A stretch of DNA of 32,660 nt from Rikenellaceae bacterium (lineage in GTDB: Bacteria > Bacteroidota > Bacteroidia > Bacteroidales > Rikenellaceae): positions 1 through 32,660 of the forward strand of contig JAJQEF010000007.1 of assembly GCA_021201795.1 (NCBI GenBank), in the 5' to 3' direction. Shown one piece after another: positions 1-9,709 of the stretch (within the stretch, counting starts at the first letter, position 1; each line of letters starts with the position of its first letter). The position numbers were made by a program, and so were the translations under genes. The notes beneath the pieces were generated by a model that worked only from the letters and a program-made list of their open reading frames with translations, was not told the DNA's origin and made no database searches.

Positions 1-57
1 GTCTGTAAGTTCTTTTTTCAACAGTTCTTTATTTACAGGATCGATTATTTGTTCCAT
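1..57 (-). CDS. GlsB-like GNAT N-acyltransferase, N-terminal 19 residues (runs off left edge)
   Basis: An ATG on the minus strand at 57-55 opens a frame that stays open to the window edge and encodes MEQIIDPVNKELLKKELTD. From memory this resembles the start of the Bacteroidales GNAT-type acyltransferases (formerly labelled hemolysin) that N-acylate an amino acid in ornithine- or glycine-lipid synthesis. In Bacteroides thetaiotaomicron GlsB makes N-acyl glycine, and GlsA then adds the second acyl chain. The gene lies 51 bases downstream of the glsA-like gene on the same strand, which fits an operon. Only 19 residues are visible, so the call rests on the short match and the neighbour. The product should act at the inner face of the cytoplasmic membrane. 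Confidence 0.6.
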   Translation of the reverse strand, partial: MEQIIDPVNKELLKKELTD

Positions 58-108
58 AAGATACAATAGAATTTCGGGCGAAAATAAAAAATTTATTTCA
101 AAATCCAG

Positions 109-924
109 TTATAACGGAGCTTTTTTCAGTGAATAAACTGTTTCCCTGATTTTTTTCGCCCATAATTTGTGGTTTCCATTTTTTAAATTCTGCCAGGGAA
201 TCGGTTTGCCAAAATATATATCTATCCGTGAATTTTCCTTTTTGAACATTTCATCCGGAAGATAAAGCATTTCTATGTTCACTTTTATTCCTATCCGCTT
301 TCTGAAAAGTGCAAGATTATAGAAAAAAGAAGAGTTTTTAGCATCGACATAAACAGGCACAATATCTCGTTTGGATTCGACAGCCTTACTGACAAATTTC
401 TTTTTCCATTCTCCGTCCTGGATTTTTCCTTTTATTTTACGGGAACATAACCCGAACGGGAAATATATTATCTGTTCATCGGACTCGAATACTTCATTCA
501 ATAACCGGGCATAAGCGGTCGACTGTTTCCCGAATTTATTTACCGGAACGAATAAGGATTTAAGCGGCCCCAGATTCATCAGCAGGTCATTAACCACCAA
601 CTTGACTTTCCCAAAACGGTTCTCTATCTCGCAGGCAAGGATCAGTCCGTCCAGACCTCCCAAAGGATGGTTGGATGCAAAAACATATCTTCCGTCCGGA
701 TCGATATTTTCCAATCCGTAAGAATTACCCGTTACATCGATATGCTTCAGTATTTCACCTATAAATTCTGTACCTTCTTTATCTGAAAATTCCTGAAGAC
801 AATAATTTATCTCTTCCTGCCGGATTATACGTTTAAGATATTTAATTACAAATCCCGGCATAAACTTCGCCGCCTTAGGATTTTTAGATTTTATAACTTT
901 TTCTAAATCAACCTCTAAGTCCAT
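109..924 (-). CDS. PlsC-type lyso-lipid O-acyltransferase, probable GlsA (glycine lipid synthesis)
   Basis: This 271-residue protein has the lysophosphatidic-acid acyltransferase (PlsC) signature. The His-Asp active-site block is NHPLGGLDG at about residues 84-92. A second block, IIYFPFGLCSRK, lies near residue 153, and a later PVYVDA stretch follows. The spacing H-x5-D is one longer than the textbook H-x4-D. I recall the same NHPLGGLDG form in Bacteroidales homologues, so it is not taken as damage. With the glsB-like gene just downstream, the likely role is transfer of an acyl chain to N-acyl glycine to make glycine lipid. A general 1-acylglycerol-3-phosphate acyltransferase is the alternative. 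It starts with ATG at 924 and is divergent from rsmH across 85 bases. Confidence 0.8.
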   Translation of the reverse strand: MDLEVDLEKVIKSKNPKAAKFMPGFVIKYLKRIIRQEEINYCLQEFSDKEGTEFIGEILKHIDVTGNSYGLENIDPDGRYVFASNHPLGGLDGLILACEIENRFGKVKLVVNDLLMNLGPLKSLFVPVNKFGKQSTAYARLLNEVFESDEQIIYFPFGLCSRKIKGKIQDGEWKKKFVSKAVESKRDIVPVYVDAKNSSFFYNLALFRKRIGIKVNIEMLYLPDEMFKKENSRIDIYFGKPIPWQNLKNGNHKLWAKKIRETVYSLKKAPL

Positions 925-981
925 TAATGGTTTTTATTGTTTACCTGTAAATAAAATTAATAATCGGAACTATTATTTTTG

Positions 982-990
982 TATCTTTAC
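982..990 (+). promoter_or_regulatory. Possible -7 box for the rsmH/dcw cluster
   Basis: TATCTTTA matches the Bacteroides -7 consensus TAnnTTTG at seven of eight positions and lies 20 bases before the rsmH start. No good -33 TTTG is seen at the expected distance, so the call is tentative. It sits in the 85-base gap between the divergent glsA-like gene and rsmH. Confidence 0.35.
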
Positions 991-1009
991 CGCAATATAA
1001 AAAAAGAGT

Positions 1010-1918
1010 TTGGAACATCAAAAATACCACATACCCGTACTTCTAAAAGAAAGTATGGAATTGCTAAACATCGACCCATCCGGAAGTTATGCAGACCTGA
1101 CATTCGGAGGAGGCGGACATTCCCGTGAAATCCTCAAAAATCTCGGTCCGCAAGGTAGGCTTATTTCCTTCGACCAAGATTCCGATACTCTCCGGAATCT
1201 GCCGGATGACAACAGGCTGACATTTGCACAAAACAATTTCAAATACATGAGAAACTGCTGCCGCTGCTTCGGATTCGAAGAATTGGATGGCATTCTTGCC
1301 GACCTCGGCGTATCGTCGCACCACTTCGATGACGAAACGAGAGGTTTTTCATATCGATTCGATTCCCGGCTGGATATGAGAATGAATAGAAATTCAGGTT
1401 TGTCAGCTCTGGATGTCATAAATAATTACGATCAGGAGAAACTAAAATATATTTTAAAATTTTACGGAGAACTTGTGAATCCGGGCAGAATTGCAAACAG
1501 CATTGTCAATTACCGGCAGACAAACCCGATTGAAAAAGTAAGCGACCTAATAGAAGCTGTTGGCAAACCGGCCTCAGGAATAGATAAAAACAAATTTCTC
1601 GCGAAATTATTTCAAGCCCTGCGAATTGAAGTTAACGGGGAAATGGAAGCCCTTAAAATGATGCTGGAACAGTCTATTAAAATATTAAAACCGGGCGGTA
1701 GATTGGTAATAATAACATATCATTCCCTTGAAGACAGGTTAGTTAAAAATTTTATGAAATCCGGAAATGTGGATGGAAATCAGAAAAAAGATTTTTTCGG
1801 GAATATTTCACTGCCTTTAAAGTTAATTAACAAGAAGGCCCTCGAACCGACAAAGGAAGAGATTGAAAGTAATAACCGTTCAAGGAGCGCTAAACTAAGA
1901 TCGGCTGAAAAATGCTAA
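1010..1918 (+). CDS. rsmH: 16S rRNA (cytosine-1402 N4)-methyltransferase RsmH (MraW)
   Basis: The 302-residue product methylates N4 of C1402 in the ribosomal decoding centre, using S-adenosylmethionine. It shows the family start HIPVLLKESMELLN, the SAM-binding block DLTFGGGGHS near residues 29-38, the DGILADLGVSSHH block near residue 95, and a C-terminal YHSLEDR motif. The length is usual for the family. The start is a TTG at 1010: an in-frame stop (TAA at 998-1000) leaves no start further upstream, and the next ATG would remove conserved sequence. It is the first gene of the dcw cluster here; mraZ, which usually precedes it, is absent. Its end overlaps the start of the ftsL-like gene. Confidence 0.95.
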   Translation: MEHQKYHIPVLLKESMELLNIDPSGSYADLTFGGGGHSREILKNLGPQGRLISFDQDSDTLRNLPDDNRLTFAQNNFKYMRNCCRCFGFEELDGILADLGVSSHHFDDETRGFSYRFDSRLDMRMNRNSGLSALDVINNYDQEKLKYILKFYGELVNPGRIANSIVNYRQTNPIEKVSDLIEAVGKPASGIDKNKFLAKLFQALRIEVNGEMEALKMMLEQSIKILKPGGRLVIITYHSLEDRLVKNFMKSGNVDGNQKKDFFGNISLPLKLINKKALEPTKEEIESNNRSRSAKLRSAEKC

Positions 1919-2247
1919 AAAATAATACATTAAATACAATAATAGAATATTTTAAAGGAGTTATTTCCGGGAATATTTTAAAGAAAGAAGAAGTTGGAAA
2001 AAAACTTCCATATATTATATTTATTTCATTTCTGATGTTCCTATATATCGCAAACAGTTTTTTAACACAGAGTCTCCATAGACAATACATAAATCTTAAT
2101 AAAGAGGTTCAAGAACTCAGGGCTAAATCGTTGTCTTTTACCGAGAGAAGAATGACTGCAACAAGGCAGAGTGAAATAATAAAGGAACTGAAAAAACGAA
2201 ATATAGACCTGGAAGAATCCGTAGCGCCACCACTGAAACTCGAATAA
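1912..2247 (+). CDS. ftsL: FtsL-like bitopic cell-division protein
   Basis: This 111-residue protein has a basic, soluble N-terminus, one membrane segment at about residues 33-51, and a C-terminal stretch predicted as coiled coil (about 55-105). It sits between rsmH and ftsI, where ftsL lies in most dcw clusters. FtsL scaffolds the septal synthase FtsW-FtsI with FtsB. Sequence conservation in this family is poor, so the name rests on size, topology and position. It overlaps rsmH by 7 bases and ends 6 bases before ftsI, which suggests translational coupling. Confidence 0.8.
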   Translation: MLKNNTLNTIIEYFKGVISGNILKKEEVGKKLPYIIFISFLMFLYIANSFLTQSLHRQYINLNKEVQELRAKSLSFTERRMTATRQSEIIKELKKRNIDLEESVAPPLKLE

Positions 2248-2253
2248 CCGTTT

Positions 2254-4401
2254 ATGAAAAAAGAATCACCCGTAAAAAAGGATTTGATTAAAAGGGCATG
2301 GATCATATATGCCTTGTTTTTTGTACTCGGTCTGGCAATTGTATTAAAAATAATTTATATTCAATACGGACCTGAAAGTGCTGAACTTAAGAAAAAAGCA
2401 GAAGGACCAAGAACATTCCGTACGGATATTATCGGAGCTGAACGTGGAGATATTTATTCTTACGACGGCAGGCTTCTGGCAACATCGCTGCCGATGTATG
2501 ACCTTAAAATGGATTTCAGGGCTACGGGGCTTACCGATTCCATTTTTAAAACTTCCCTGGATTCACTCTCCAAAAGAATGGCTGATTTTTTTAAGGATAA
2601 ATCAGCAGCACAGTACAAAAATATGTTCCAGGATTACCGAAAAAAAACGCTCTCCGGACAGCAGCGTGTGTTTAGAATTTCGCCGAGAAACGTAAGTTAT
2701 TTCGAACTTACGCAAATCAATGAATTTCCACTGTTCAGAAAGAGAAGCTCCAATATCAGCGGATTTATTCCGGAAAAAATCACCCAGCGTGTACTACCTT
2801 ACGGCTCTATCGCCAGCCGTACTATCGGTAGAAAAGTGAATGATTCTTTAAAATGGGGGATCGAAGGTGCTTTCGACGAGTATCTTAAAGGCGAGGACGG
2901 CATAACAAAAATGCAGAGAATATCCGGCAGTTTCTGGATGCCTATTTCCGACGCCTCGAATAAAGAACCTCTCGATGGTATAGATATAATATCCACTATC
3001 GATATCGAATTGCAGGATGTTGCGGAGAGAGCCCTGAAAGAACAGCTCCAAGCACAGGGTGCAGATTGGGGAACCGCAATACTAATGGAAGTTAAAACCG
3101 GAGAGATCAGGGCAATGGCAAATCTTACAAGAAGAAGTAACGGAGAATGTGTAGAGGACCTGAACCATGCCATAAGCCAAAGGATCAATCCCGGATCTAC
3201 TTTTAAACTTGCCGTATTGATGGTGCTTCTGGAAGATGCCAAAATGTCTCTCGACGATATTATAGATATTGCCGGAGGAGACGTTATGATGTACGGCAAA
3301 AGAGTTCGGGATTCACATCTCGGTTATGATAAACTAACACTGAAAGAAGTATTCGAAGTATCTTCGAACGTTGGTTTTGCCCGTGCAGTTAATGATAAAT
3401 ACCGGAGCAACCAGCAACGTTTCGTGGACCAGCTTATAAAAACCGGAGTAAACGATACCATCCCGTTCCAATTGGAAGGTTATCGGGGCCCATATATCCA
3501 TACCGATGCAAAAAAATGGAGCGGACTTACCCTTACATCCATGTCTTATGGATATGAGCTGGAAATGACTCCGCTTCAAACACTTGTATTATATAATGCT
3601 GTAGCCAACAACGGTAAAATGATAAGTCCGATAATAGTAAAGGAATTAAGCCGTTACGGACAGACTATCAGAACATTCAGAAGCACAGTATTAAGGGATC
3701 AGATATGTTCGTCATCCACCTTGAAAAAAGTTAAGGAAGCCCTTGAGGGCGTCGCTACCGATGGTACGGCACAACGTTTAAGAGTCGAAGATCTTGAAAT
3801 TGCAGTAAAAACCGGTACTGCACAAATGCCCAATAACAACAGGGGCTACGGTACACAGGGAGGAATGGATTACCTTGCGACTATTGTAGGATATTTTCCA
3901 GCGGATAATCCTCAATACACATGCATAGTTGCAATGAAAACATTCCGAGGGGGCGGAAGGGGCGCCAATTATTACGGAGGTTCTTTAGCCGGACCTGTGT
4001 TCAAGGTAATAGCTGAGAGGGTATACGGCAACAGTGTGGACTGGAGAAATCCGGTTACATCCAAAGATAAATCCGACGACATTCCGTCTGTGAAAAACGG
4101 AGATATAAAATCCGTAAATACTGTTTTGAGCGATCTGTCGTTACCATACGATCAGAAAAGAGGCATCAGAGGCAATGTAGTTGTATCAACCGACAGTACA
4201 GGAATTAAAGTGGATACAGTCGGAATGAGTAGCAGTGTTGTACCGGATGTAAAAAACTACGGACTTAAAGACGCTGTAAACCTATTGGAAAATCTCGGCA
4301 TGAACGTTACTTTTACCGGTAAAGGTAAAGTGGTAAGACAATCTGTTTCACCGGGAACGGCATTGAGAAATGACCTGAAAATTCATTTAACTCTTAATTG
4401 A
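2254..4401 (+). CDS. ftsI: Septal penicillin-binding protein FtsI (PBP3) with PASTA domain
   Basis: This is a 715-residue class B PBP, the transpeptidase that cross-links septal peptidoglycan with FtsW. One N-terminal membrane segment lies at about residues 15-37, followed by the PBP dimerisation domain with the AERGDIYSYDGR motif near 64-74. The catalytic triad motifs are all present: S315-T-F-K318, S370-S-N372 and K519-T-G521. A single PASTA domain fills about the last 55 residues, from VVPDVKNYGL. A PASTA tail is common in Bacteroidota FtsI but absent from the E. coli protein. The stop (4399-4401) is followed by murE two bases later. Confidence 0.95.
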   Translation: MKKESPVKKDLIKRAWIIYALFFVLGLAIVLKIIYIQYGPESAELKKKAEGPRTFRTDIIGAERGDIYSYDGRLLATSLPMYDLKMDFRATGLTDSIFKTSLDSLSKRMADFFKDKSAAQYKNMFQDYRKKTLSGQQRVFRISPRNVSYFELTQINEFPLFRKRSSNISGFIPEKITQRVLPYGSIASRTIGRKVNDSLKWGIEGAFDEYLKGEDGITKMQRISGSFWMPISDASNKEPLDGIDIISTIDIELQDVAERALKEQLQAQGADWGTAILMEVKTGEIRAMANLTRRSNGECVEDLNHAISQRINPGSTFKLAVLMVLLEDAKMSLDDIIDIAGGDVMMYGKRVRDSHLGYDKLTLKEVFEVSSNVGFARAVNDKYRSNQQRFVDQLIKTGVNDTIPFQLEGYRGPYIHTDAKKWSGLTLTSMSYGYELEMTPLQTLVLYNAVANNGKMISPIIVKELSRYGQTIRTFRSTVLRDQICSSSTLKKVKEALEGVATDGTAQRLRVEDLEIAVKTGTAQMPNNNRGYGTQGGMDYLATIVGYFPADNPQYTCIVAMKTFRGGGRGANYYGGSLAGPVFKVIAERVYGNSVDWRNPVTSKDKSDDIPSVKNGDIKSVNTVLSDLSLPYDQKRGIRGNVVVSTDSTGIKVDTVGMSSSVVPDVKNYGLKDAVNLLENLGMNVTFTGKGKVVRQSVSPGTALRNDLKIHLTLN

Positions 4402-4403
4402 TT

Positions 4404-5852
4404 ATGAATCTGAACAAATTATTATCTTCCATTGAAATTGAGAAAATTTATGGAAATACAGAGATAGAGATCGAAAGTATAGAATTCGATTCGCGAAAAA
4501 TAAAAGACAATTCTCTCTTCGTGGCTCTTAAAGGAAATGAATCCGACGGACATAATTATATAGACAAAGCAATTAAGGCAGGAGCGACCGCTGTACTGGC
4601 GGAACAACTTCCGGAAGTTCTGGATGAAAGTACCGCATATATCGTTACAAAAGACACCCATGAATCACTGGGCATCATGGCTTCCGTTTTTTACGGTAAT
4701 CCCGGCAGTAAGATGAAATTGGTCGGTGTGACCGGAACAAACGGTAAGACAACAACAGCAACCGTCCTTTATGAAACATTTATGGAGCTCGGATACAACG
4801 TAGGACTCATATCTACAGTGGTTTATAAAATTGGTAAGAAAGAATTCGAATCCACCCATACCACTCCGGACCCACTAAGCCTTAATCTTCTGTTATCGAA
4901 AATGGTCGAAGAAAGTTGCGAGTACTGTTTCATGGAAGTAAGCTCACATAGTATAATCCAGAAACGCATCAGCGGATTGTGTTTTACAGGAGGAATTTTT
5001 ACGAATATTACCCACGAACATCTCGATTACCACGAGACCTTTGCCGAATATATCAAAGCGAAAAAAATATTTTTTGATGAACTTCCGAAAAGATCGTTCG
5101 CACTGGTCAACTCCGACGATAAGAACGGTTCAGTTATGGTACAAAATACGAGAGCACGTGTATTTACTTACGGCCTTAAGAACCAGTCTGACTTCAAGGT
5201 CAAGATAATCGAGAAAATGTTCGACGGTATGGAACTTCTCATTAATAATACAGAGGTGTGGGTCAAATTTACCGGAGGATTCAACGCCTACAACTTAGCA
5301 GCTGTGTATGGAACCGCTGTTCTTTTAGGTGCGGATGAAAATGAGGTACTTAGAATTTTAAGTGGTTTAAATTCCGTATCCGGAAGATTTGAGACAATCC
5401 GGTCGCAAAACGGAATTACTGCCATCGTGGATTATGCTCATACTCCCGATGCTCTTGAAAATGTGATCTCAGCGATTAATGAAATACGTGAATCAGGTCA
5501 AAAGCTCATCACGGTAATAGGCTGCGGAGGAAACAGGGATACGACCAAACGTCCGGTTATGGCAGGAATCGCCACTGAGAACAGCGATATTACGATCCTG
5601 ACATCCGATAATCCCCGAATGGAAGATCCAAAATCAATCCTGTCGGAGATGGAAAAAGGCGTTTATTCAGGATCCAAATACCTGATAATTGAAGACAGGC
5701 GCGAAGCGATTAAAACAGCGACTATATTGGCAAATACCGGAGATGTAATACTGATCGCCGGCAAAGGCCACGAAGATTACCAAATAATCGGAAAAGAAAA
5801 GATACATTTCGACGATAGAGAAGAAGTTAAAAAAATCTGGAATATTGAATAA
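4404..5852 (+). CDS. murE: UDP-MurNAc-L-Ala-D-Glu:meso-diaminopimelate ligase MurE
   Basis: MurE adds the third stem-peptide residue to the cytoplasmic precursor, using ATP. The Mur ligase P-loop [11 protein letters not shown] is at about residues 108-118. The specificity motif D402-N-P-R405 is the form linked to meso-diaminopimelate rather than lysine, so the stem peptide should carry meso-DAP. I chose ATG at 4404 (482 residues, MNLNKLLSS). An in-frame TTG at 4398 would add only two residues and overlap ftsI. The gene follows ftsI by two bases and precedes mraY by two bases. Confidence 0.95.
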   Translation: MNLNKLLSSIEIEKIYGNTEIEIESIEFDSRKIKDNSLFVALKGNESDGHNYIDKAIKAGATAVLAEQLPEVLDESTAYIVTKDTHESLGIMASVFYGNPGSKMKLVGVTGTNGKTTTATVLYETFMELGYNVGLISTVVYKIGKKEFESTHTTPDPLSLNLLLSKMVEESCEYCFMEVSSHSIIQKRISGLCFTGGIFTNITHEHLDYHETFAEYIKAKKIFFDELPKRSFALVNSDDKNGSVMVQNTRARVFTYGLKNQSDFKVKIIEKMFDGMELLINNTEVWVKFTGGFNAYNLAAVYGTAVLLGADENEVLRILSGLNSVSGRFETIRSQNGITAIVDYAHTPDALENVISAINEIRESGQKLITVIGCGGNRDTTKRPVMAGIATENSDITILTSDNPRMEDPKSILSEMEKGVYSGSKYLIIEDRREAIKTATILANTGDVILIAGKGHEDYQIIGKEKIHFDDREEVKKIWNIE

Positions 5853-5854
5853 TT

Positions 5855-7099
5855 ATGTTATACCATTTCGCCCAATATTTATCTAAATATTTTGATATCC
5901 CGGGAATCGGGGTTTTCCAATATCTTTCTTTCAGATCCTCTATGGCGATTATATTTGCATTGATCGTCGCACTATTATTCGGTGTAAAAATAATCAGGTT
6001 CCTGCAAAGGAAACAGATCGGCGAAGAGATACGCAACCTCGGACTACAGGGACAGTTGGAAAAAAAAGGAACTCCCACGATGGGAGGGATTATTATTTTA
6101 ACATCCGTTCTAATACCTATTTTACTGTTCGGAGATCTTACCAATATTTACGTAATATTAATGATATTCTCAACTCTATGGTTAGGTATTTTAGGATTTC
6201 TGGATGATTATATAAAAGTTTTCAAAAAAAATAAAGAGGGTCTTAACGGCAAGTTTAAAATAGTAGGGCAGGTAGGCCTCGGAATTATAGCGGGAGCCAC
6301 CATGTGGTATAGCAATGAAATAGTTGTAAGAGAGAAAGTGGATGAAAATATTTCGGCTCAATATATGACGGTCGATAATTATGGCGAAAGCGATATAGTA
6401 TATGTATCTAATCCGGAAAAAAGCACCAAGACGACTATTCCTTTTGTGAAAAACAATGAATTCGATTACTCAATGCTTGTCCCCAACAGTTGGAATAAAG
6501 ATAATGTATTGAGCTGGATAATATATGTCTTTGCAGCTATATTTATCATAACCGCAGTATCCAACGGAGCAAATCTTACGGACGGGTTGGACGGCTTGAC
6601 TTCCGGAGTATCGGCAGTTATCATAATAGTGCTGGGGATATTGGCTTACCTTTCAGGTAATATTATTTATTCAGGATATCTGAATATAATGTACATACCG
6701 GACAGTGGTGAACTCGTGGTATATGCCGCAGCTTTAGTCGGTGCATTAATGGGTTTTCTCTGGTATAACGGATACCCCGCACAGGTTTTCATGGGCGACA
6801 CAGGAAGTCTGTCAATCGGCGGAATAATTGCCGTTTTTGCACTTCTCATCAGAAAAGAACTTCTTCTGCCCATTTTATGCGGTGTGTTTCTGGTCGAAAG
6901 TTTGTCGGTAATTATACAGGTTTCTTACTTTAAATACACAAAGAAAAAATACGGTGAAGGCCGAAGGGTGTTTTTAATGTCTCCGCTTCATCACCACTAT
7001 CAAAAAAAGGGGGATTTCGAATCGAAAATAGTGCTTCGGTTCTGGATCATACAGCTGTTGCTTGCAGCAATTACATTAGTCACGTTGAAAATCAGATAA
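5855..7099 (+). CDS. mraY: Phospho-MurNAc-pentapeptide translocase MraY
   Basis: MraY transfers phospho-MurNAc-pentapeptide to undecaprenyl phosphate, making lipid I in the inner membrane. The 414-residue protein has about ten hydrophobic segments and the family motifs KKGTPTMGG (about residue 69), LGFLDDY (Mg-binding Asp pair), [17 protein letters not shown] and the C-terminal MSPLHHHYQ histidine cluster. It is longer than the about 360-residue E. coli enzyme because of an extra polar loop at about residues 155-210, between the LDDY block and the TDGLDGL block. I recall this loop as usual in Bacteroidota. The gene lies two bases after murE and one base before murD. Confidence 0.95.
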   Translation: MLYHFAQYLSKYFDIPGIGVFQYLSFRSSMAIIFALIVALLFGVKIIRFLQRKQIGEEIRNLGLQGQLEKKGTPTMGGIIILTSVLIPILLFGDLTNIYVILMIFSTLWLGILGFLDDYIKVFKKNKEGLNGKFKIVGQVGLGIIAGATMWYSNEIVVREKVDENISAQYMTVDNYGESDIVYVSNPEKSTKTTIPFVKNNEFDYSMLVPNSWNKDNVLSWIIYVFAAIFIITAVSNGANLTDGLDGLTSGVSAVIIIVLGILAYLSGNIIYSGYLNIMYIPDSGELVVYAAALVGALMGFLWYNGYPAQVFMGDTGSLSIGGIIAVFALLIRKELLLPILCGVFLVESLSVIIQVSYFKYTKKKYGEGRRVFLMSPLHHHYQKKGDFESKIVLRFWIIQLLLAAITLVTLKIR

Positions 7100-7100
7100 T

Positions 7101-8441
7101 ATGTCACATAAACGCATTGTTGTTCTTGGAGGAGGGGAAAGCGGCTTCGGATCAGCTGTTCTTGCAAAAGTTAAAGGGTTCGATGTATTTCTTTCGGATG
7201 CCGGTGCTATAAAGGAGGAATATAAAAATAAACTTGACGAATGGAAGATTCCATTTGAAGAGAACGGCCATACTTTTGAAAAGATACTTAATGCAGAGGA
7301 AATAATTAAAAGTCCCGGTATACCTGAAAAAGTATCGATCATACAATCTGCAGTACAGAACAATATACCTGTTATTTCGGAGATAGAGTTTGCCGGAAGA
7401 TTTACAAATGCAAAAACTATCGGCATAACTGGAAGCAACGGAAAGACTACGACTACCACACTGATACACAACATTCTATCCAAAGCCAACTCCAATGTAG
7501 GATTAGCCGGAAATATCGGTTCCAGCTACGCTTATCAAGTTGCGACTGAAGATAAAGAGTGGTACGTTATAGAACTCAGTAGCTTCCAGCTGGACGGAAT
7601 GTTCGATTTTAAAGTAGATATCGCCGTACTGATGAATATTACTCCGGATCATCTCGACAGATACGATTATAATATAAATAATTATATTGATAGTAAATTC
7701 CGTATTTTAAGAAATCAAACCTCTTCCGATTTTTTTATTTACTGCATTGATGACAGGTTTACCCATGATAATATGAATCGTTTCGATCCGCAGTCAAAAA
7801 TGCTACCATTCAGTGTAAGGACGGAAAACAATACGGCCGCATATTTATCCGGAAATAATATAATCTCCGAATTTAATGGGAAACGGATTAACATCAGCCG
7901 GAATAATATCAGAATAGACGGCATACACAATATTTACAACATTATGGCGTCTGCATTAGCCGCCTCTGCAGCAGGTGTTCCTGAGAATGTCATCATAGAA
8001 ACAATAGAAGCATTCAGCGGTGTAGAGCACCGTATGGAAAAAGTGCGTGAAAGAAAAGGAGTTCTTTATATTAACGACTCAAAGGCCACGAATGTGGATT
8101 CTGTTTGGTATGCTCTGGATGGCATGGAGAAACCCATCGTATGGATTGCCGGAGGAACCGATAAAGGAAACGATTATTCCGTATTGAAAGACCTGGCTAA
8201 AACCAAAGTTAAAGCTCTGATATGCTTAGGAATCGATAATCAAAAACTGATCGATTCGTTCCAAGATTATGTAGATAAAATTATTTCTACGGATAATATA
8301 GAGGATGCTGTCAAAAATGCTGCATCGATAGCAGAGAACGGCGATGTAGTTTTATTATCACCGGCATGCGCGAGTTTCGATCTTTTTAAAAACTACGAGG
8401 ATCGTGGAAAAAAATTTAAAGAACAGGTTAATAAATTATAG
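7101..8441 (+). CDS. murD: UDP-MurNAc-L-alanine:D-glutamate ligase MurD
   Basis: MurD adds D-glutamate to UDP-MurNAc-L-alanine in the cytoplasm. The 446-residue protein has the N-terminal UMP-binding start RIVVLGGGESGFGSA, the Mur ligase P-loop TGSNGKTTTT near residues 110-119, the ELSSFQL motif, the NITPDHLDRY motif, and C-terminal VEHRMEKV and NDSKATN blocks. All are intact and the length is normal. It starts one base after mraY and ends two bases before ftsW. Confidence 0.95.
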   Translation: MSHKRIVVLGGGESGFGSAVLAKVKGFDVFLSDAGAIKEEYKNKLDEWKIPFEENGHTFEKILNAEEIIKSPGIPEKVSIIQSAVQNNIPVISEIEFAGRFTNAKTIGITGSNGKTTTTTLIHNILSKANSNVGLAGNIGSSYAYQVATEDKEWYVIELSSFQLDGMFDFKVDIAVLMNITPDHLDRYDYNINNYIDSKFRILRNQTSSDFFIYCIDDRFTHDNMNRFDPQSKMLPFSVRTENNTAAYLSGNNIISEFNGKRINISRNNIRIDGIHNIYNIMASALAASAAGVPENVIIETIEAFSGVEHRMEKVRERKGVLYINDSKATNVDSVWYALDGMEKPIVWIAGGTDKGNDYSVLKDLAKTKVKALICLGIDNQKLIDSFQDYVDKIISTDNIEDAVKNAASIAENGDVVLLSPACASFDLFKNYEDRGKKFKEQVNKL

Positions 8442-8443
8442 TC

Positions 8444-9709
8444 ATGGCAAGGCGATTGGTAATTAACAGGCTTTTCGGAGGCGATAGGGTATTATGGATA
8501 ATTTTCGCTTTTCTGTCCATATTTTCATTGCTTGTCGTATATTCCTCCACAGCTTCTTTAGCTTATGCAAAATACGGTGGAAACACGTTTCATGACCTCA
8601 TATTTCAATTAGGTTGCGTCGGAGTCGGATTCCTTATTGTTGTCTTTTTCCATCTGATCGATATAGAGGATTATAACAGGTTTGCTAAAATCACGTTCAT
8701 AATCAGCCTAATATTCATGGCGTTGATATACGTACCCGGAATCGGCCAGAAAATAAACGGAGCATACAGATGGATCAAGATTCCTTTTACTGGGCTGACC
8801 TTTCAGCCTTCCGATCTTTTAAAGATTTCCGTAGTTGTTCTGCTCGCCCAGCAACTTGCTTCACGCCAGAAAACCATAAAAACAATGAAACTCCTACCGT
8901 CTTTCTGGCTTAAGGACTGGAAAGACAATAGGGAATACAACATGAAAATACTTAAAGAAAATACGTTCCCTATTTTGGGTCCCGTTATATTGGCATGCGG
9001 CTCTATTTTAGCATTTAATTTTTCCACGTCCGCACTACTCTTCTTTACCTGCCTGCTGATGTTGATAATAGGTCGGGTTAATTTCCGTGAGATTTTCAGA
9101 ATGTTGTTTCTCGGATTAATAGTCTTAATACTCGCTGTTTTACTTATGAAAACAGTCGGCGTAGGAAGGGTTTCGACATGGGAAAAACGTCTCGGAATAG
9201 TCAAAGTAGACGAAAATGAAAGACAACAGCAATTAAATAATGCCCGGAGCGAGTATTCCCAAGTCGCACAGGCACGCATAGCAATAGCTTCTGGAGGAAT
9301 AGTCGGTAAAGGCCCTGGCAACAGTACTCAAAGAACACATCTGCCGTTACCGTATTCTGATTTCGCATACGCATTTATTACGGAGGAATACGGACTATTC
9401 GGTGCTACGGCTGTACTGATAATTTATTTATGGATATTTTTTCGTTCGATATTGATATCAAGACGTTGCGAAACTGCTTTTCCAAGCCTTCTTGTATTGG
9501 GGCTGGGACTTACAATCATTATACAGGCTATGACAAATATGGCGGTTGCCGTAGGATTGTTCCCTGTTACAGGACAGCCGTTACCAATAATAAGCAAAGG
9601 AGGAACCTCGATTATGTTCATGTGCATGGCTCTTGGAATTATAATAGGAATTAGCAGGCAGATCGAAGAAAAACAAAAAAATTCAAAAAATGTTGAAAGT
9701 CATACTTAG
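8444..9709 (+). CDS. ftsW: SEDS septal peptidoglycan glycosyltransferase FtsW
   Basis: FtsW polymerises lipid II at the septum with FtsI. The 421-residue polytopic protein carries SEDS motifs: RWIKIPFTGLTFQPSDLLKI near residue 110, the STWEKRL block, then ISSGG-like IASGGIVGKGPGNSTQ with the LPLPYSDFAYAFITEE loop, and a C-terminal GLFPVTGQPLPIISKGGTS. A polar insert at about residues 145-170 (around KTMKLLPSFWLKDWKDN) makes it slightly long. It is called FtsW rather than RodA from its position between murD and murG. Its 3' end overlaps murG by 20 bases. Confidence 0.95.
   Translation: MARRLVINRLFGGDRVLWIIFAFLSIFSLLVVYSSTASLAYAKYGGNTFHDLIFQLGCVGVGFLIVVFFHLIDIEDYNRFAKITFIISLIFMALIYVPGIGQKINGAYRWIKIPFTGLTFQPSDLLKISVVVLLAQQLASRQKTIKTMKLLPSFWLKDWKDNREYNMKILKENTFPILGPVILACGSILAFNFSTSALLFFTCLLMLIIGRVNFREIFRMLFLGLIVLILAVLLMKTVGVGRVSTWEKRLGIVKVDENERQQQLNNARSEYSQVAQARIAIASGGIVGKGPGNSTQRTHLPLPYSDFAYAFITEEYGLFGATAVLIIYLWIFFRSILISRRCETAFPSLLVLGLGLTIIIQAMTNMAVAVGLFPVTGQPLPIISKGGTSIMFMCMALGIIIGISRQIEEKQKNSKNVESHT

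Noticed and set aside
109-924. Possible damaged PlsC motif (H-x5-D instead of H-x4-D)
   Set aside because: The NHPLGGLDG form is what I recall in Bacteroidales GlsA-type enzymes, so the spacing is probably normal for this subfamily.
2799-3299. 166-codon open frame antisense to ftsI
   Set aside because: It lies wholly inside ftsI, has low-complexity Ser/Ile-rich translation with no family match, and no promoter or ribosome site. It is a by-product of the codon use of ftsI.
6315-6490. Extra loop in MraY considered as an inserted domain
   Set aside because: A polar loop of this size between the same conserved motifs is usual in Bacteroidota MraY. All catalytic motifs are intact.
7076-7495. 139-codon open frame antisense to murD
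   Set aside because: It overlaps the conserved N-terminus and P-loop of murD and shows no domain or upstream signals.
8803-9321. 172-codon open frame antisense to ftsW
   Set aside because: It is fully inside ftsW, whose SEDS motifs are intact. The translation has no recognisable domain.
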